Shown here piece by piece: positions 33,543 to 42,239 of a DNA stretch of 46,773 bases; position 1 is the stretch's first letter; the number at the start of each line of letters is the position of its first letter. A model generated the notes under the pieces. The model was given only the letters and a program-made list of their open reading frames with translations, was not told where the DNA came from and ran no database searches. Origin of the DNA: Candidatus Bathyarchaeota archaeon (GTDB lineage Archaea; Thermoproteota; Bathyarchaeia; Bathyarchaeales; Bathycorpusculaceae); assembly GCA_003133625.1 (NCBI GenBank), contig PKYH01000046.1, forward strand, positions 1 through 46,773, given 5' to 3'. The translations under genes and the position numbers were made by a program.

Positions 33543-35471
33543 ATGGGAACCGTTAAGTGTATACGATCACCTAAAGACCTCGAAAAGCTTCGCGAAGAAA
33601 TCAAGTCCAAGAGAAAACCGAGTAAATCCAGCGTCTCGGTTTGTGTTAGCACAGGCTGTGTTGCGCTTGACGCTTCGAAGGTTAAGGAAGCTTTCATAGC
33701 CGAACTGGAGAAGCAAGGACTAAAAGATCAAGTGGAAATTAAGGAAACAGGATGCTTGGGCTTCTGTGAGCAGGGACCAAGGGTAACGATCTATCCAGAG
33801 GAAATCTGTTATTTTAAGGTTAAGCCTGAAGATGCCCCGGAAATTGTTTCTAAAAGCATTCTTGAAAAGAAAGTTGTGGAACGGTTGCTATACAAAGACC
33901 CAGCCACCGGCAAAGGAGTACAGAAGCTTGAGGACATACCCTTCTACAAATACCAGCGTAGATTGCTTCTGGAAAATAACGCGAAAATAGACCCAAAGAA
34001 TATCGAAGATTACATTGCTCTAGGGGGATACAGCGCCCTTGCCAAAGTCCTCTTCGAAATGACACCTGAACAGGTGGTTGAGGAAGTTAAAAAGTCAAAA
34101 CTGCGGGGAAGGGGTGGAGGAGGATTTCCAACGGGGTTAAAGTGGGAAACCACGCGGAACGCACCTGGCGAGCCTAAGTATGTCATCGTTAACTGTGATG
34201 AAGGAGACCCAGGAGCCTTTATGGATAGATCTCTGATGGAAGGTAATCCTCATAGTGTGCTCGAAGGTCTCATAATAGGCGCGTATGCGATTGGAGCCAA
34301 TGAAGGCTTTGTTTACGTTAGGGAAGAGTATCCTATAGCTGTAGAAAACATATCCACAGCTATAAGGCAGGCTGAAGAGTATGGGTTGCTCGGCGAAGAC
34401 ATTATTGGCTCGAGTCTAAGCCTTAGGGTTAAGGTTCACAAGGGTGCAGGAGCTTTTGTCTCAGGAGAATCTAGCGCTCTTATGACAGCAATCGAGGGGA
34501 AGGTTGGTGAACCCAGACCCAAATACGTTCACACAGCGGTTAAAGGCCTTTGGGATAAGCCTAGCCTCCTAAACAACGTTAAGACGTGGGCTAGCATCCC
34601 TCTAATAGTCCTTAAAGGCGCTGAGTGGTTTAGGAGCATAGGAACCCAAGGCAACAGCGGAACTATGATCTTCTCCCTCGTTGGGAAAGTTAACAACACA
34701 GGTTTAGTTGAGGTGCCTATGGGAATAACTCTTCGGGATTTAATCTTTAAGATAGGTGGAGGCATTAGAGACGGCAAGAAGTTTAAAGCTGTTCAGATCG
34801 GAGGGCCGTCTGGAGGCTTCATCCCAGAGCAGCACCTCGATATTCCAGTAGACTACGATGAACTTGTAAAAGTTGGCTCAATGATGGGCTCTGGAGGCAT
34901 GGTAGTCATGGACGAAGACACCTGCATGGTAGATGTGGCTAGATATTTTGTCGATTTCCTCCTCGAGGAATCCTGCGGAAAATGTATCCCCTGTCGTGAA
35001 GGGTTGAGAGTGCTCTCCAGCATTTTAAGTGATATCTGCGCTGGCAAAGGGAAAAGTGAGGACATACAGACAACTGAAGAGATAGCTGAAACAATGAGGG
35101 AGGCTTTACTCTGCGCATTGGGCAGAACCGCAGCAAATCCAGTACTCACATCTCTGAAGTATTTCAGAGACGAATGGGAGCAGCACATAATAGAGAAACG
35201 TTGCCCAGCTAACGTTTGCAAAGCTCTGATAGATTTTTACATAAATCCAGAGAAATGTCAAGCTTGCCTCCTTTGCTTAAAGGAATGCCCAGCAGGAGCT
35301 ATTCAAGGCGACAAGGATCAGGTTCATTGGATTGATCAAGAAAAATGCATAAAATGTGGGACATGCTATGAAATTTGCAATTTCCAAGCGGTGAAAAAGC
35401 TTTCGGGAGAGCCCATTCCACCTCCACCAAAAGGAATGAAACCAATTCGAAAATTGAAAGGAGAGAACTAG
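33543..35471 (+). CDS. NuoF/HydB-like NAD(P)H-binding flavoprotein with extra iron-sulfur domains
   Basis: 642 residues. N-terminal thioredoxin-like [2Fe-2S] domain (SVCVSTGCVAL near 31-41; CLGFCEQGP near 72-80). The NuoF core has the FMN/NAD motifs KLRGRGGGGFPTGLKWE (~186-202) and NCDEGDPGAFMDR, and the [4Fe-4S] motif ESCGKCIPCREG (~477-488). The C-terminus has two ferredoxin motifs, CQACLLCLKECPAG (~573) and CIKCGTCYEICNF (~602). This architecture is that of HydB of bifurcating hydrogenases and NADP-reducing enzymes. It oxidises or makes NAD(P)H. It lies 13 nt after the NuoE-like gene and 1 nt before the HoxU-like gene. Confidence 0.93.
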   Translation: MGTVKCIRSPKDLEKLREEIKSKRKPSKSSVSVCVSTGCVALDASKVKEAFIAELEKQGLKDQVEIKETGCLGFCEQGPRVTIYPEEICYFKVKPEDAPEIVSKSILEKKVVERLLYKDPATGKGVQKLEDIPFYKYQRRLLLENNAKIDPKNIEDYIALGGYSALAKVLFEMTPEQVVEEVKKSKLRGRGGGGFPTGLKWETTRNAPGEPKYVIVNCDEGDPGAFMDRSLMEGNPHSVLEGLIIGAYAIGANEGFVYVREEYPIAVENISTAIRQAEEYGLLGEDIIGSSLSLRVKVHKGAGAFVSGESSALMTAIEGKVGEPRPKYVHTAVKGLWDKPSLLNNVKTWASIPLIVLKGAEWFRSIGTQGNSGTMIFSLVGKVNNTGLVEVPMGITLRDLIFKIGGGIRDGKKFKAVQIGGPSGGFIPEQHLDIPVDYDELVKVGSMMGSGGMVVMDEDTCMVDVARYFVDFLLEESCGKCIPCREGLRVLSSILSDICAGKGKSEDIQTTEEIAETMREALLCALGRTAANPVLTSLKYFRDEWEQHIIEKRCPANVCKALIDFYINPEKCQACLLCLKECPAGAIQGDKDQVHWIDQEKCIKCGTCYEICNFQAVKKLSGEPIPPPPKGMKPIRKLKGEN

Positions 35472-35472
35472 A

Positions 35473-36099
35473 ATGAAGAAAGTCATTACTTTACAGATTG
35501 ATGATAAAGAGGTTAAGGCAGAGGAAGGAATAACCATTTTAGAGGCGGCGCAGCATGCAGGTGTGGAAATCCCAACCCTATGCTGGTATGAAGGACTAGA
35601 ACCCTACGGTGCCTGTCGATTTTGCAGTGTAGAAATCGAAAAAAGAGGAAGGGCTCAAGTGGTAGCTTCATGTTGCTATCCAGCGGAGGAGGGGTTAAAG
35701 GTAAAAACCAGATCTCCCAAAATCGTTAAAATAAGAAAGATCATAATAGAATTAGCTGCCACATCCGCGGGAGAAGATGTCAGTAGCAAAATGAGGGCGT
35801 TGGCCAGCGAATATAACGCGGATTTATCTCGATTCAGGTCAAAGGCACCATTGTCCCCAACAAAATGCATCCTTTGCGGACTATGTGTACGTCGTTGTAT
35901 TGAAGCAAATTGGGAAAGCGCTATAGGATTCATTGGTAGAGGAATATACCGATGCATTGCACTTTTCCCAGAAAAGGCAGGCCTCTGCTCGACATGTAGT
36001 TATTGCCGTGACGTATGCCCCACTGGCAGAACTTGCTCCACGTTTGGTCCTCGTCCTCCTTTCCCTCGAGTTGACGATGTCCTCGCAGGGAGAAAATGA
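35473..36099 (+). CDS. HoxU/NuoG N-terminal-like iron-sulfur protein
   Basis: 208 residues. A plant-type [2Fe-2S] domain has Cys37, Cys48, Cys51 and Cys67/68. Two [4Fe-4S] motifs are CILCGLCVRRC (132-142) and CSTCSYCRDVCPTG (172-185). The His/Cys N5 motif normally lying between them is not seen. No molybdopterin or H-cluster catalytic domain follows, so this is only an electron-wire subunit. With the two upstream genes it makes a diaphorase-like unit of the HoxEFU type. What it delivers electrons to is open; CODH/ferredoxin or a catalytic partner elsewhere are candidates. Confidence 0.88.
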   Translation: MKKVITLQIDDKEVKAEEGITILEAAQHAGVEIPTLCWYEGLEPYGACRFCSVEIEKRGRAQVVASCCYPAEEGLKVKTRSPKIVKIRKIIIELAATSAGEDVSSKMRALASEYNADLSRFRSKAPLSPTKCILCGLCVRRCIEANWESAIGFIGRGIYRCIALFPEKAGLCSTCSYCRDVCPTGRTCSTFGPRPPFPRVDDVLAGRK

Positions 36100-36113
36100 A
36101 GCATGAAGCCTCG

Positions 36114-36140
36114 CGGGCTACATCAATCATAGTCAGCCCG
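36114..36140. terminator. Inverted repeat between converging genes
   Basis: CGGGCT (36114-36119), 15 nt, AGCCCG (36135-36140), followed by a T-rich stretch. It lies in the 51-bp gap between the converging HoxU-like and cooC genes and could terminate one or both transcripts. Confidence 0.4.
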
Positions 36141-36150
36141 ACCTTCAATT

Positions 36151-36927
36151 TTATTGCTGTATGTAACCCGTTGCCCTCATTATCGCTTTAACAGAAAGAT
36201 ACGCGGCGTTGTCAGAAGGCAAGTCAAGCAATGATTTCCCATTAAGAACGTAATCGTCTACCTGCTCGTCAGCAACGATTTTGCCCACATACTTAAACTT
36301 CAATTCGCTCTCAGCTTTACTGCCGAGTTCAGCGGGAAACCTGTAGCCGCCGATGAGGTAGAAATTGTTAAATTCCATGTTGACTTCTTTGGCGATGCGG
36401 TACGCTCGTTTGACATGTTCAAAGCTCTTCTTTGAGTGGTCAAGAATGTCGAAAACGTCATTCACCTTTGACGCGATGCGCCTGTTCAAGTGTTCAAGCC
36501 CCGCGGGAGAATCGATGAGCACGTACTTGTAGTTCTTCGTCAAAGATTCCAGCGCTGCCTTCAAAGCGGAGTTGGGCATGCAGTAGCAGCCTTCAACCCA
36601 TTTAGTGCCGACTGCAAGGAAGTCGAAATTTTTGCTCTCGTATAAGCCGTTTTCCCAAATTCTACTTTCTATTCGTTCCGTTGGAGGAATTCCTACTATG
36701 GTGCCTCCTTTCTCGATGAATGTGCTGACAAGCAATTCGGCGATGGTTGATTTTCCAGCTTCTCTGAGGTCTATTCCGAGCATTTCGGCAAGGTTCTGGT
36801 CTGGGTCTGCGTCAACCAGTAATAAGGGTGCTTGTCCAGTTTCGATGAAGCATTTTGTCATTAGAGCGGTGAAACTGGATTTTCCTGTTCCGCCACGACC
36901 CATCGTTACCAGAGTTTTCATTTTCAA
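36151..36927 (-). CDS. cooC: CooC-type nickel-insertion ATPase (second copy)
   Basis: 258 residues, MinD/ParA-like ATPase. The P-loop is GRGGTGKSSFTALM, lacking the usual signature Lys of the deviant Walker A (KGGxGKT). It has DADPDQNLAEMLG and the Ni-binding CxC motif of CooC (EGCYCMPNSAL, ~residues 115-125). DSPAGLEHLNRR is Walker B. CooC/AcsF proteins load nickel into CO dehydrogenase or acetyl-CoA synthase. It lies 15 nt after the other cooC. Its 3' end is the source-like sequence of the remnant at 32604-32840. Confidence 0.88.
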   Translation of the reverse strand: MKMKTLVTMGRGGTGKSSFTALMTKCFIETGQAPLLLVDADPDQNLAEMLGIDLREAGKSTIAELLVSTFIEKGGTIVGIPPTERIESRIWENGLYESKNFDFLAVGTKWVEGCYCMPNSALKAALESLTKNYKYVLIDSPAGLEHLNRRIASKVNDVFDILDHSKKSFEHVKRAYRIAKEVNMEFNNFYLIGGYRFPAELGSKAESELKFKYVGKIVADEQVDDYVLNGKSLLDLPSDNAAYLSVKAIMRATGYIQQ

Positions 36928-36942
36928 ATAAACCTCAAACTG

Positions 36943-37722
36943 TTATGCGGTTTTCTTAAGCAAAAGCTCGCATATATTATCTATGGTCTTAACCGCTGAG
37001 ATTTCCTTGTTTTTAAGCGGCGTTTCACCAACCATGTCAGCTTCAATCACTTTCTGGTCAAAGGGTACAAAAGCAAGTAGGGATAAGCCGTTTTTGTCTG
37101 CGAAGTTTTGAATAGCCTCTTTCTGGGCTTCGTTCATTACTCTGTTGCCAACAAGATAAAGCTGCTTCATGCCGGCGGCAGCAGCCATATCGTGAATGTG
37201 CTTGGCAATTTCCAGAGATTTCAGGTTGGAGTCAGCAACAATGAGCAGCGCATCAACATGTCTGGCGGTGCCTCTGCCGATATGCTCCACGCCAGCTTCC
37301 AAATCCAAAACAACTACTTCGTTTCGTTCAACAACAAGATGCCTAAGCAAAGCGCGTATGACAGCGTTTGGAGCACACATGCAGCCTGCACCCATCGACT
37401 GCACTGTACCCATAACAATCAAGTTCACGCCAAGCGGAGTGCTAACTGAATAGTCTTTGACGATGTCGTCAACGGTGAATTGTAAGCGGTAAACTCCTGA
37501 GTAACCCGTGCTAGTTTTTGATTCCACAAGCTCCTTGTTCTCTGAAATAGGAACGATTTTGCGAGTTTCCTCAGCGGATAAGCCTAACGTCAAGCCGAGA
37601 TTCGGAGAAGAATCTGCATCAATCGCCATCGTCTTTAATCCACGCTCAGCAAAACCACGAGCTAAACCGCCAGCAATCAGGGTTTTGCCGACGCCGCCTT
37701 TACCAGAAACAGCAACCTTCAT
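36943..37722 (-). CDS. cooC: CooC-type nickel-insertion ATPase (first copy)
   Basis: 259 residues with an intact deviant Walker A (VSGKGGVGKTLIAGG), DADSSPNLGLTLG, the CxC nickel motif in GAGCMCAPNAV and Walker B DLEAGVEHIGRGT. It is likely the ATP-driven maturation factor for CODH (C-cluster) or ACS (A-cluster). It heads a two-gene leftward operon that points toward the cdh operon but is separated from it by the rightward NuoEF/HoxU module. Confidence 0.9.
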   Translation of the reverse strand: MKVAVSGKGGVGKTLIAGGLARGFAERGLKTMAIDADSSPNLGLTLGLSAEETRKIVPISENKELVESKTSTGYSGVYRLQFTVDDIVKDYSVSTPLGVNLIVMGTVQSMGAGCMCAPNAVIRALLRHLVVERNEVVVLDLEAGVEHIGRGTARHVDALLIVADSNLKSLEIAKHIHDMAAAAGMKQLYLVGNRVMNEAQKEAIQNFADKNGLSLLAFVPFDQKVIEADMVGETPLKNKEISAVKTIDNICELLLKKTA

Positions 37723-37798
37723 AATCTCACAGCTAAAAACATTTCCGTTCTAAGGTTAATTTACGTTTCCTCGAAAAGTTAGATAAAACACAAGCATT

Positions 37799-38293
37799 CT
37801 ACTGTTTCTTCTGTTCAAGCAAAGTCCTTCTGGGAAGAAAGCCAAACCGCGAATAGAACCCGTAAGCCTGCTCGTTGCCGACAGCCACTGAAACAATTTT
37901 CTTTTTCGCCCCTTTACAGTTTAACCACGCCAGCGCTTTCTCCATTAATGCTCTGCCGATGCCCTGTCCCCTATATTTTGCAGTGACAAAAATGGAATCA
38001 ATCTCACCCGTCAGCCACCTGTCAATGCTGCTTACACAGTAACCGACAAGCTCACCTGAAGCATCCAAAGCAAGGTCAACCCTGACTTCTCCGCCCGAAG
38101 CCCTTTGCAAAATAGCATGCTTCCTTTCTTCAAACGTCAAAGTTAGATAGTAGTCTTTGAAGTAGGGTGACACACTCAGATGATGTCTATTTAGGGTTTC
38201 CCATAAAACCTTGATTTCATCAAGCATGCCTCCGTCACCATGGACATACTTAATTCTAGGTTTATTCACCAAATGCTCTCCCATGCAACCCAC
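37799..38293 (-). CDS. GNAT-family N-acetyltransferase
   Basis: 164 residues. The acetyl-CoA-binding motif A is IDSIFVTAKYRGQGIGRALMEKALAWL (Q/RxxGxG/A present), followed by VSVAVGNEQAYGFYSRFGF. ATG 38293 or ATG 38284 may be the start. Acceptor is unknown. It is monocistronic, divergent from the FrhB-like gene. Confidence 0.88.
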   Translation of the reverse strand: MGCMGEHLVNKPRIKYVHGDGGMLDEIKVLWETLNRHHLSVSPYFKDYYLTLTFEERKHAILQRASGGEVRVDLALDASGELVGYCVSSIDRWLTGEIDSIFVTAKYRGQGIGRALMEKALAWLNCKGAKKKIVSVAVGNEQAYGFYSRFGFLPRRTLLEQKKQ

Positions 38294-38406
38294 CTGTTAA
38301 CTGAACACTAAGGCAAATATTATTATGCCTATATCAAGGATTTTAAAGCTTTATTTGGTCGAAAACGCTCACTAACTTTCAATAAAACAGTTTGGGTGCG
38401 CTTTTA

Positions 38407-39318
38407 ATGGCTGATGACCGCACAGAAAAAACCATAGAGAAATATCGAAACTACAAAGCACAAGACGAAGCAAAAATAGAGCAAGAATTTTTGAAAGGAA
38501 CAAAGAACGAAAACCTTGGCGTTTACTGCGACATATTTTCTGCAAAAAGCGGCGTAGATGGACAGGACGGCGGAATAGTCACTGCACTACTAGTTAAGGG
38601 CATTAAGGAGGGCATTTTTGACTTAGCTATAGTTGTTCAACGCAAAGAAGGATATAACGCGGAAGCGGTCGTAGCAGAGAACGTTAATGATGTAATGGCG
38701 GCAAGGGGAACAAAATATCTCAGAGTAAGAGTTACGCCCAAGCTACGAGAGCTAGTGGACCAAGGCAAAAAGAAGATAGCAATCGTTTGCACTCCATGCG
38801 AGGTTAGGGCGGCAAGAAAAATACAACAAACCCTCAAACGTAATTCTTCAAATCAAGAGGTCACAATTTTAGGATTGTTCTGTTTCGAAGCCTTTAACGG
38901 GGCCAAATTGAAAGAAGAAATAAAAACACGTTTAGGCGTCGACATAGACAAAGCCGAAAAAACCCAGATTCGAAAGGGAAAATTCATAATGCATCTTAAA
39001 GGAAAAGAATACAGCTGCAAAGTAAGAGACCTCGGCAAAGCTGTCGAAAAAGGATGCCATTACTGCGATGATTTCTCAGCGCAACTTGCAGACATTTCAG
39101 TTGGTTCAGTAGGCAGCCAAAGTGGATACTCAACAGTCATTGTAAGGTCAGAGGCTGGGAAAAAGCTGCTGGAAAACCTAGACATTGCCAAGGAAGATGC
39201 AGAGAAAGAAGAAATCATAAAACTATCCAGACTCAAAAAACAACGAGCCGAAAAAAGCTTCGTCTCTCGTTTACAATCGACAACAACTAAAAACCAAAAG
39301 CGGATCGACATAACGTAA
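38407..39318 (+). CDS. FrhB/FpoF-like F420 or flavin oxidoreductase
   Basis: Coenzyme F420 hydrogenase/dehydrogenase beta-subunit family. Markers are AKSGVDGQDGGIVTALLVKG, TKYLRVRVTPKL, the Cys in CTPCEVRAARKIQQ, LGLFCFEAFN, and GCHYCDDFSAQLADISVGSVGSQSGYSTV. These bind FAD and a [4Fe-4S] cluster and usually exchange electrons between F420H2 and ferredoxin or a partner enzyme. The N-terminal ferredoxin domain of FpoF is absent. ATG 38407 is preferred over the in-frame TTG 38392. A MetF-like gene follows on the same strand 116 nt later, suggesting an F420-linked electron supply to it; that link is inference. Confidence 0.88.
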   Translation: MADDRTEKTIEKYRNYKAQDEAKIEQEFLKGTKNENLGVYCDIFSAKSGVDGQDGGIVTALLVKGIKEGIFDLAIVVQRKEGYNAEAVVAENVNDVMAARGTKYLRVRVTPKLRELVDQGKKKIAIVCTPCEVRAARKIQQTLKRNSSNQEVTILGLFCFEAFNGAKLKEEIKTRLGVDIDKAEKTQIRKGKFIMHLKGKEYSCKVRDLGKAVEKGCHYCDDFSAQLADISVGSVGSQSGYSTVIVRSEAGKKLLENLDIAKEDAEKEEIIKLSRLKKQRAEKSFVSRLQSTTTKNQKRIDIT

Positions 39319-39473
39319 GCACATTTCTTAATACTTATTGTTTTTTCCCTGAGAATGTTTGGTAATGATAAATTGCTTCTCAATTAGGCATCCGCTTTAA
39401 AGCCTGCTTTGCAGCACATGCAAAAGATTTTTTAATGAAAACATGTCTAACCTTAAGCCGAGATGAACTCTCT

Positions 39474-40199
39474 ATGAAAATACTAAACGAGTTTGTGCCA
39501 ACACGCAAATTTCTAAAGCTTGCCGACGAAATCAAAGATCTAGTTGATGGATGGAACGTCACTGACAGCGCAGCAGGTTTTCCAGCCCCAAGCGGCACAG
39601 TTGTAAGCTGCATCCTCAAAACCAAATACCCTGAAAAAATAATCGTACCCATATTCATCCTACACTACAAAGGACCAGTCGAAGTAGGAGGCTTAGCTTT
39701 AGCCGCAGATATCATAGGTCTCGATGGCTTAGCGATCACCATGGGTGACAACCCCAAGTACGGAGAGGCCATAAAGATGTTGAAGTCCTCCGAGGAAGCC
39801 CGAGACTTCATACGCAACACAGTAAAGACCAAAAACCTCAAGCTTGGCTGCTTACTGACGGCAAGACGATCTGTAGAGGAAACCCTTGCCCGTGCGAGAG
39901 AGCCATGGGACTTTATCTACTTCATGAGGCTAGAAGACAAATCCTTCCCCATACTAGAGCAAGTAGCCAAAGAGTGCAAACGCCTAAACAAGCCCATCTA
40001 CTCATACTTCCTAGTGGGAACACCTAAAAATGTAGAAACAGTGAAAATGATTGGGTGGCCAGTCGCCGCAACCATGGATACAGTTGAAGAAAAAGCAGCA
40101 AAGCTGGATGGCTTGGTAGACGGCATAATCGCCACATGCGCTGGAGACGCTGAAGGCGACAAAGAGATGCTAAGAAAACTGCAAAAGTTCAGAAAGTGA
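39474..40199 (+). CDS. Methylenetetrahydrofolate reductase (MetF)-like TIM-barrel protein
   Basis: Short MTHFR-type barrel: NVTDSAAGFPAPSGTVV, IVPIFILHYKGPVEVGGLALAADIIGLDGLAITMGDNPKYG (compare the MetF TGDxPK loop), LKLGCLLTARRSVEE and the final strand region KLDGLVDGIIATCAGD. It may reduce or bind methylene-tetrahydropterin in the methyl branch. Start ATG 39474 gives MKILNEFVPTRKFLKLADE and fits a MetF N-terminus; ATG 39435/39444 are longer options. At ~241 residues it is shorter than MetF (~290). Alternative: a related pterin-binding protein of other function. Confidence 0.75.
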   Translation: MKILNEFVPTRKFLKLADEIKDLVDGWNVTDSAAGFPAPSGTVVSCILKTKYPEKIIVPIFILHYKGPVEVGGLALAADIIGLDGLAITMGDNPKYGEAIKMLKSSEEARDFIRNTVKTKNLKLGCLLTARRSVEETLARAREPWDFIYFMRLEDKSFPILEQVAKECKRLNKPIYSYFLVGTPKNVETVKMIGWPVAATMDTVEEKAAKLDGLVDGIIATCAGDAEGDKEMLRKLQKFRK

Positions 40200-40208
40200 C
40201 AGAAGACC

Positions 40209-40508
40209 CTAATAGGATAGAACTAGAGACGCTTTAACAGTCTCTTCATCCAACGTTTCTATCTTAAATCCCTTTTTCTCGCATAACCTTATCATTTTAA
40301 TGTTATCTGGAAGAACAGTAGCAAAGATTCTCGCCAGTCTCATGTTTCTTGCAACCGCTATTATGTAATCCATTAGCATTGATCCAAGACCTTTAAGTTG
40401 CCATTGATCGGCAACCAAGACAGCGAACTCGCTACTTTTTCCATCAGGTTCAGCGATTACCCTGCTAGCGCCGATTATTTGCCTGCCACCTTGCCTAAGC
40501 TCAGCGAG
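40209..40508 (-). pseudogene. N-terminally truncated GNAT acetyltransferase fragment
   Basis: The open frame begins right after a TGA (40509-40511) and reads LAELRQGGRQIIGASRVIAE, then SEFAVLVADQWQLKGLGSMLMDY (GNAT motif A) to the stop at 40209. This is the C-terminal two-thirds of a GNAT domain of the type fused to ADP-forming acyl-CoA synthetases. The N-terminal strand and a usable start are missing. An internal ATG at 40418 would leave only 69 residues. Probably a decayed gene. Confidence 0.65.
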
Positions 40509-40654
40509 TCAAGTTTGCCTTGCAAAAAAAGAGACACTTTATCTGCCCCTCTTTTTCCAGGTTTTGAATCAACTTTTTTTCAATTTTCTTATTGAGATAA
40601 CCTTAAGTTTCTATTGAATAATTAGCAATTAATGATTCAGTAGAGGTATGTTGT

Positions 40655-41413
40655 GTGAACACTATTCAAGTAATCGCTGTTGAAAATTTACCGTTAATAA
40701 AGAAAGGAGACAACTTGGGTCAGCTTATCGTTGAAACGGCAAAAAAACAGAACACACCAATCCAAGAAAAAGACGTCATTGTGGTTACGCATGTTGCTGT
40801 TTCGAAAGCTGAAGGAAACATAATTAATCTTGACCAAGTTACGCCTTCGGAAAGGGCAAAGGAAATAGCGGAAAAAATCAACAAAGACCCTGCTATGGTT
40901 GAAGTAATTCTTCAAGAAACCAAAGACATTATTCGAATTGGTCAAAACAGCATCATTACAGAAACCAAGAGTGGCGTGATTTGTGCCAACGCTGGAGTAG
41001 ACCGATCCAACGTTTCAGGCGACAGAAATGTTGTGCCACTGCCAAAAAACCCTAATGCTTCTGCACAAAACATAAGGCAAGAAATAAAACGGTTAACAGG
41101 CGCTAATGTGGCGGTTATTGTTTCTGACACACATGGCAGACCCTTCAGGATGGGTGAAATTAACGTGACAGTTGGCGTAGCAGGAATCAAGCCTATAAGA
41201 GACAGGCGAGGCGAAAAAGATCTCTTCGGATATGTTCTGAGAATAAAACAAACCGCCATCGCAGACGAATTATCTTCGGCAGCGGAACTTGTCATTGGTC
41301 AAGCGAATGAGGGAATACCGGCCGCTATCATCCGAGGGTACAAGTACCAAACTGCCGAAAACGCCTCAGCAACAGAACTCACTAGACCAAAAGAAAAAGA
41401 CCTTTTCAGATAA
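40655..41413 (+). CDS. cofE: Coenzyme F420-0:L-glutamate ligase
   Basis: 252 residues, usual for archaeal CofE. It has LPLIKKGDNLGQLI, VVTHVAVSKAEGNI, the metal/GTP region GVICANAGVDRSNV, VIVSDTHGRPFRMGEINVTVGVAG and GQANEGIPAAIIRGY. It adds L-glutamate (gamma-linked) to F420-0 using GTP. GTG 40655 is the start. It supports F420 use by the organism and by the FrhB-like protein upstream. Confidence 0.93.
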   Translation: MNTIQVIAVENLPLIKKGDNLGQLIVETAKKQNTPIQEKDVIVVTHVAVSKAEGNIINLDQVTPSERAKEIAEKINKDPAMVEVILQETKDIIRIGQNSIITETKSGVICANAGVDRSNVSGDRNVVPLPKNPNASAQNIRQEIKRLTGANVAVIVSDTHGRPFRMGEINVTVGVAGIKPIRDRRGEKDLFGYVLRIKQTAIADELSSAAELVIGQANEGIPAAIIRGYKYQTAENASATELTRPKEKDLFR

Positions 41414-41467
41414 ACCATTCAATAAAGTTCAATAACCTAATTGTGTACAATAGGAGGAAACTACGAG

Positions 41468-41806
41468 TTGAAAATGATGGAAGCTAAAACGCCAAAGGAG
41501 TTTTTCGAAAAAGCGTTACCTGTCAGATTCAAACCTGATAAAGCGGCAGGCATTGACGTTATAGCTCAATTAAACTTAACCGGTTTAGAGGGAGGTGACT
41601 GGGTGGTCATTATAAAAGATCAAAAATTGCAGGTAACAGAGGGAACCCAGTCCTCACCAGCATTGACGCTGAAGATCGCTGTAAGCGATTTTATGAACAT
41701 AGTAAACGGAAAGTTAAGCGCTGAGAAAGCTCTTTTCACAGGAAAAATCCATTTCAAAGGCAACATTAGCTTGGCGTTAAAATTAAAGGACGCAGGCTTT
41801 CTATAA
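41468..41806 (+). CDS. SCP2 sterol-carrier-like domain protein
   Basis: About 113 residues forming one SCP2 domain: TPKEFFEKALPVRFKP, WVVIIKDQKLQVTEG, SPALTLKIAVSDFMNIVNGKLSAEKALFTGKIHFKGN. Such domains bind lipids or hydrophobic ligands. TTG 41468 has AGGAGG (41452-41457) about 10 nt upstream, which decides the start (ATG 41474 is possible). It lies 54 nt after cofE and is probably cotranscribed. Ligand is unknown. Confidence 0.85.
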   Translation: MKMMEAKTPKEFFEKALPVRFKPDKAAGIDVIAQLNLTGLEGGDWVVIIKDQKLQVTEGTQSSPALTLKIAVSDFMNIVNGKLSAEKALFTGKIHFKGNISLALKLKDAGFL

Positions 41807-42239
41807 GATTATTTTAAGCCATGCTTTCGAACAACTTCTAAAGGCAAGTCGTACTCGCCAATTTTGAATGTATGCGGCAGCAGAGATGCATTTCCTGTTG
41901 CATTTTCTTTGTCTCTTCAAATTGTAAGGTGATTATGCTTCTTTTATTTAGCGTTAATTTTGGATGCGAACATAATCAACGAATTAATCATAGTTAATTT
42001 TAAATATAACTGCACTAATATCGCCTTTTAATTACTGGTGTCTAATGAGTGTTGGTCGTCTCAAACATCGACCTAGCAACTGATTCGCATGTGCTAAAGC
42101 CTTCAACGTTTCTAGATTTATCAATCGAAGCTTCTTTTCACTTGGCGTTATCCAAGAATTGTATAGTTAGAAATAAGTACTTCTTCTCAAAACACAAAGC
42201 AATCCTAAACAAGGAAATAATCATGGAAGAGAAATAATT
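41807..42239. other. 433-bp gap with a short decayed reading frame
   Basis: On the reverse strand 41809-41916 is open for 35 codons after a TGA and ends cleanly (GEYDLPLEVVRKHGLK then TAA), like the C-terminus of an enzyme whose body is gone; family not recognised. The rest is AT-rich. A rightward frame at 42049-42237 has no recognised motif and is not called. Bases 42219-42236 and 42236-42253 hold a near-perfect direct repeat (AATAATyATGGAAGAGA) that duplicates the start region of the next gene. Confidence 0.4.

Noticed and set aside
42049-42237. Rightward 62-codon frame before the PLP enzyme
   Set aside because: TTG start without a clear ribosome binding site, no motif, and it ends within the duplicated start region; likely chance.
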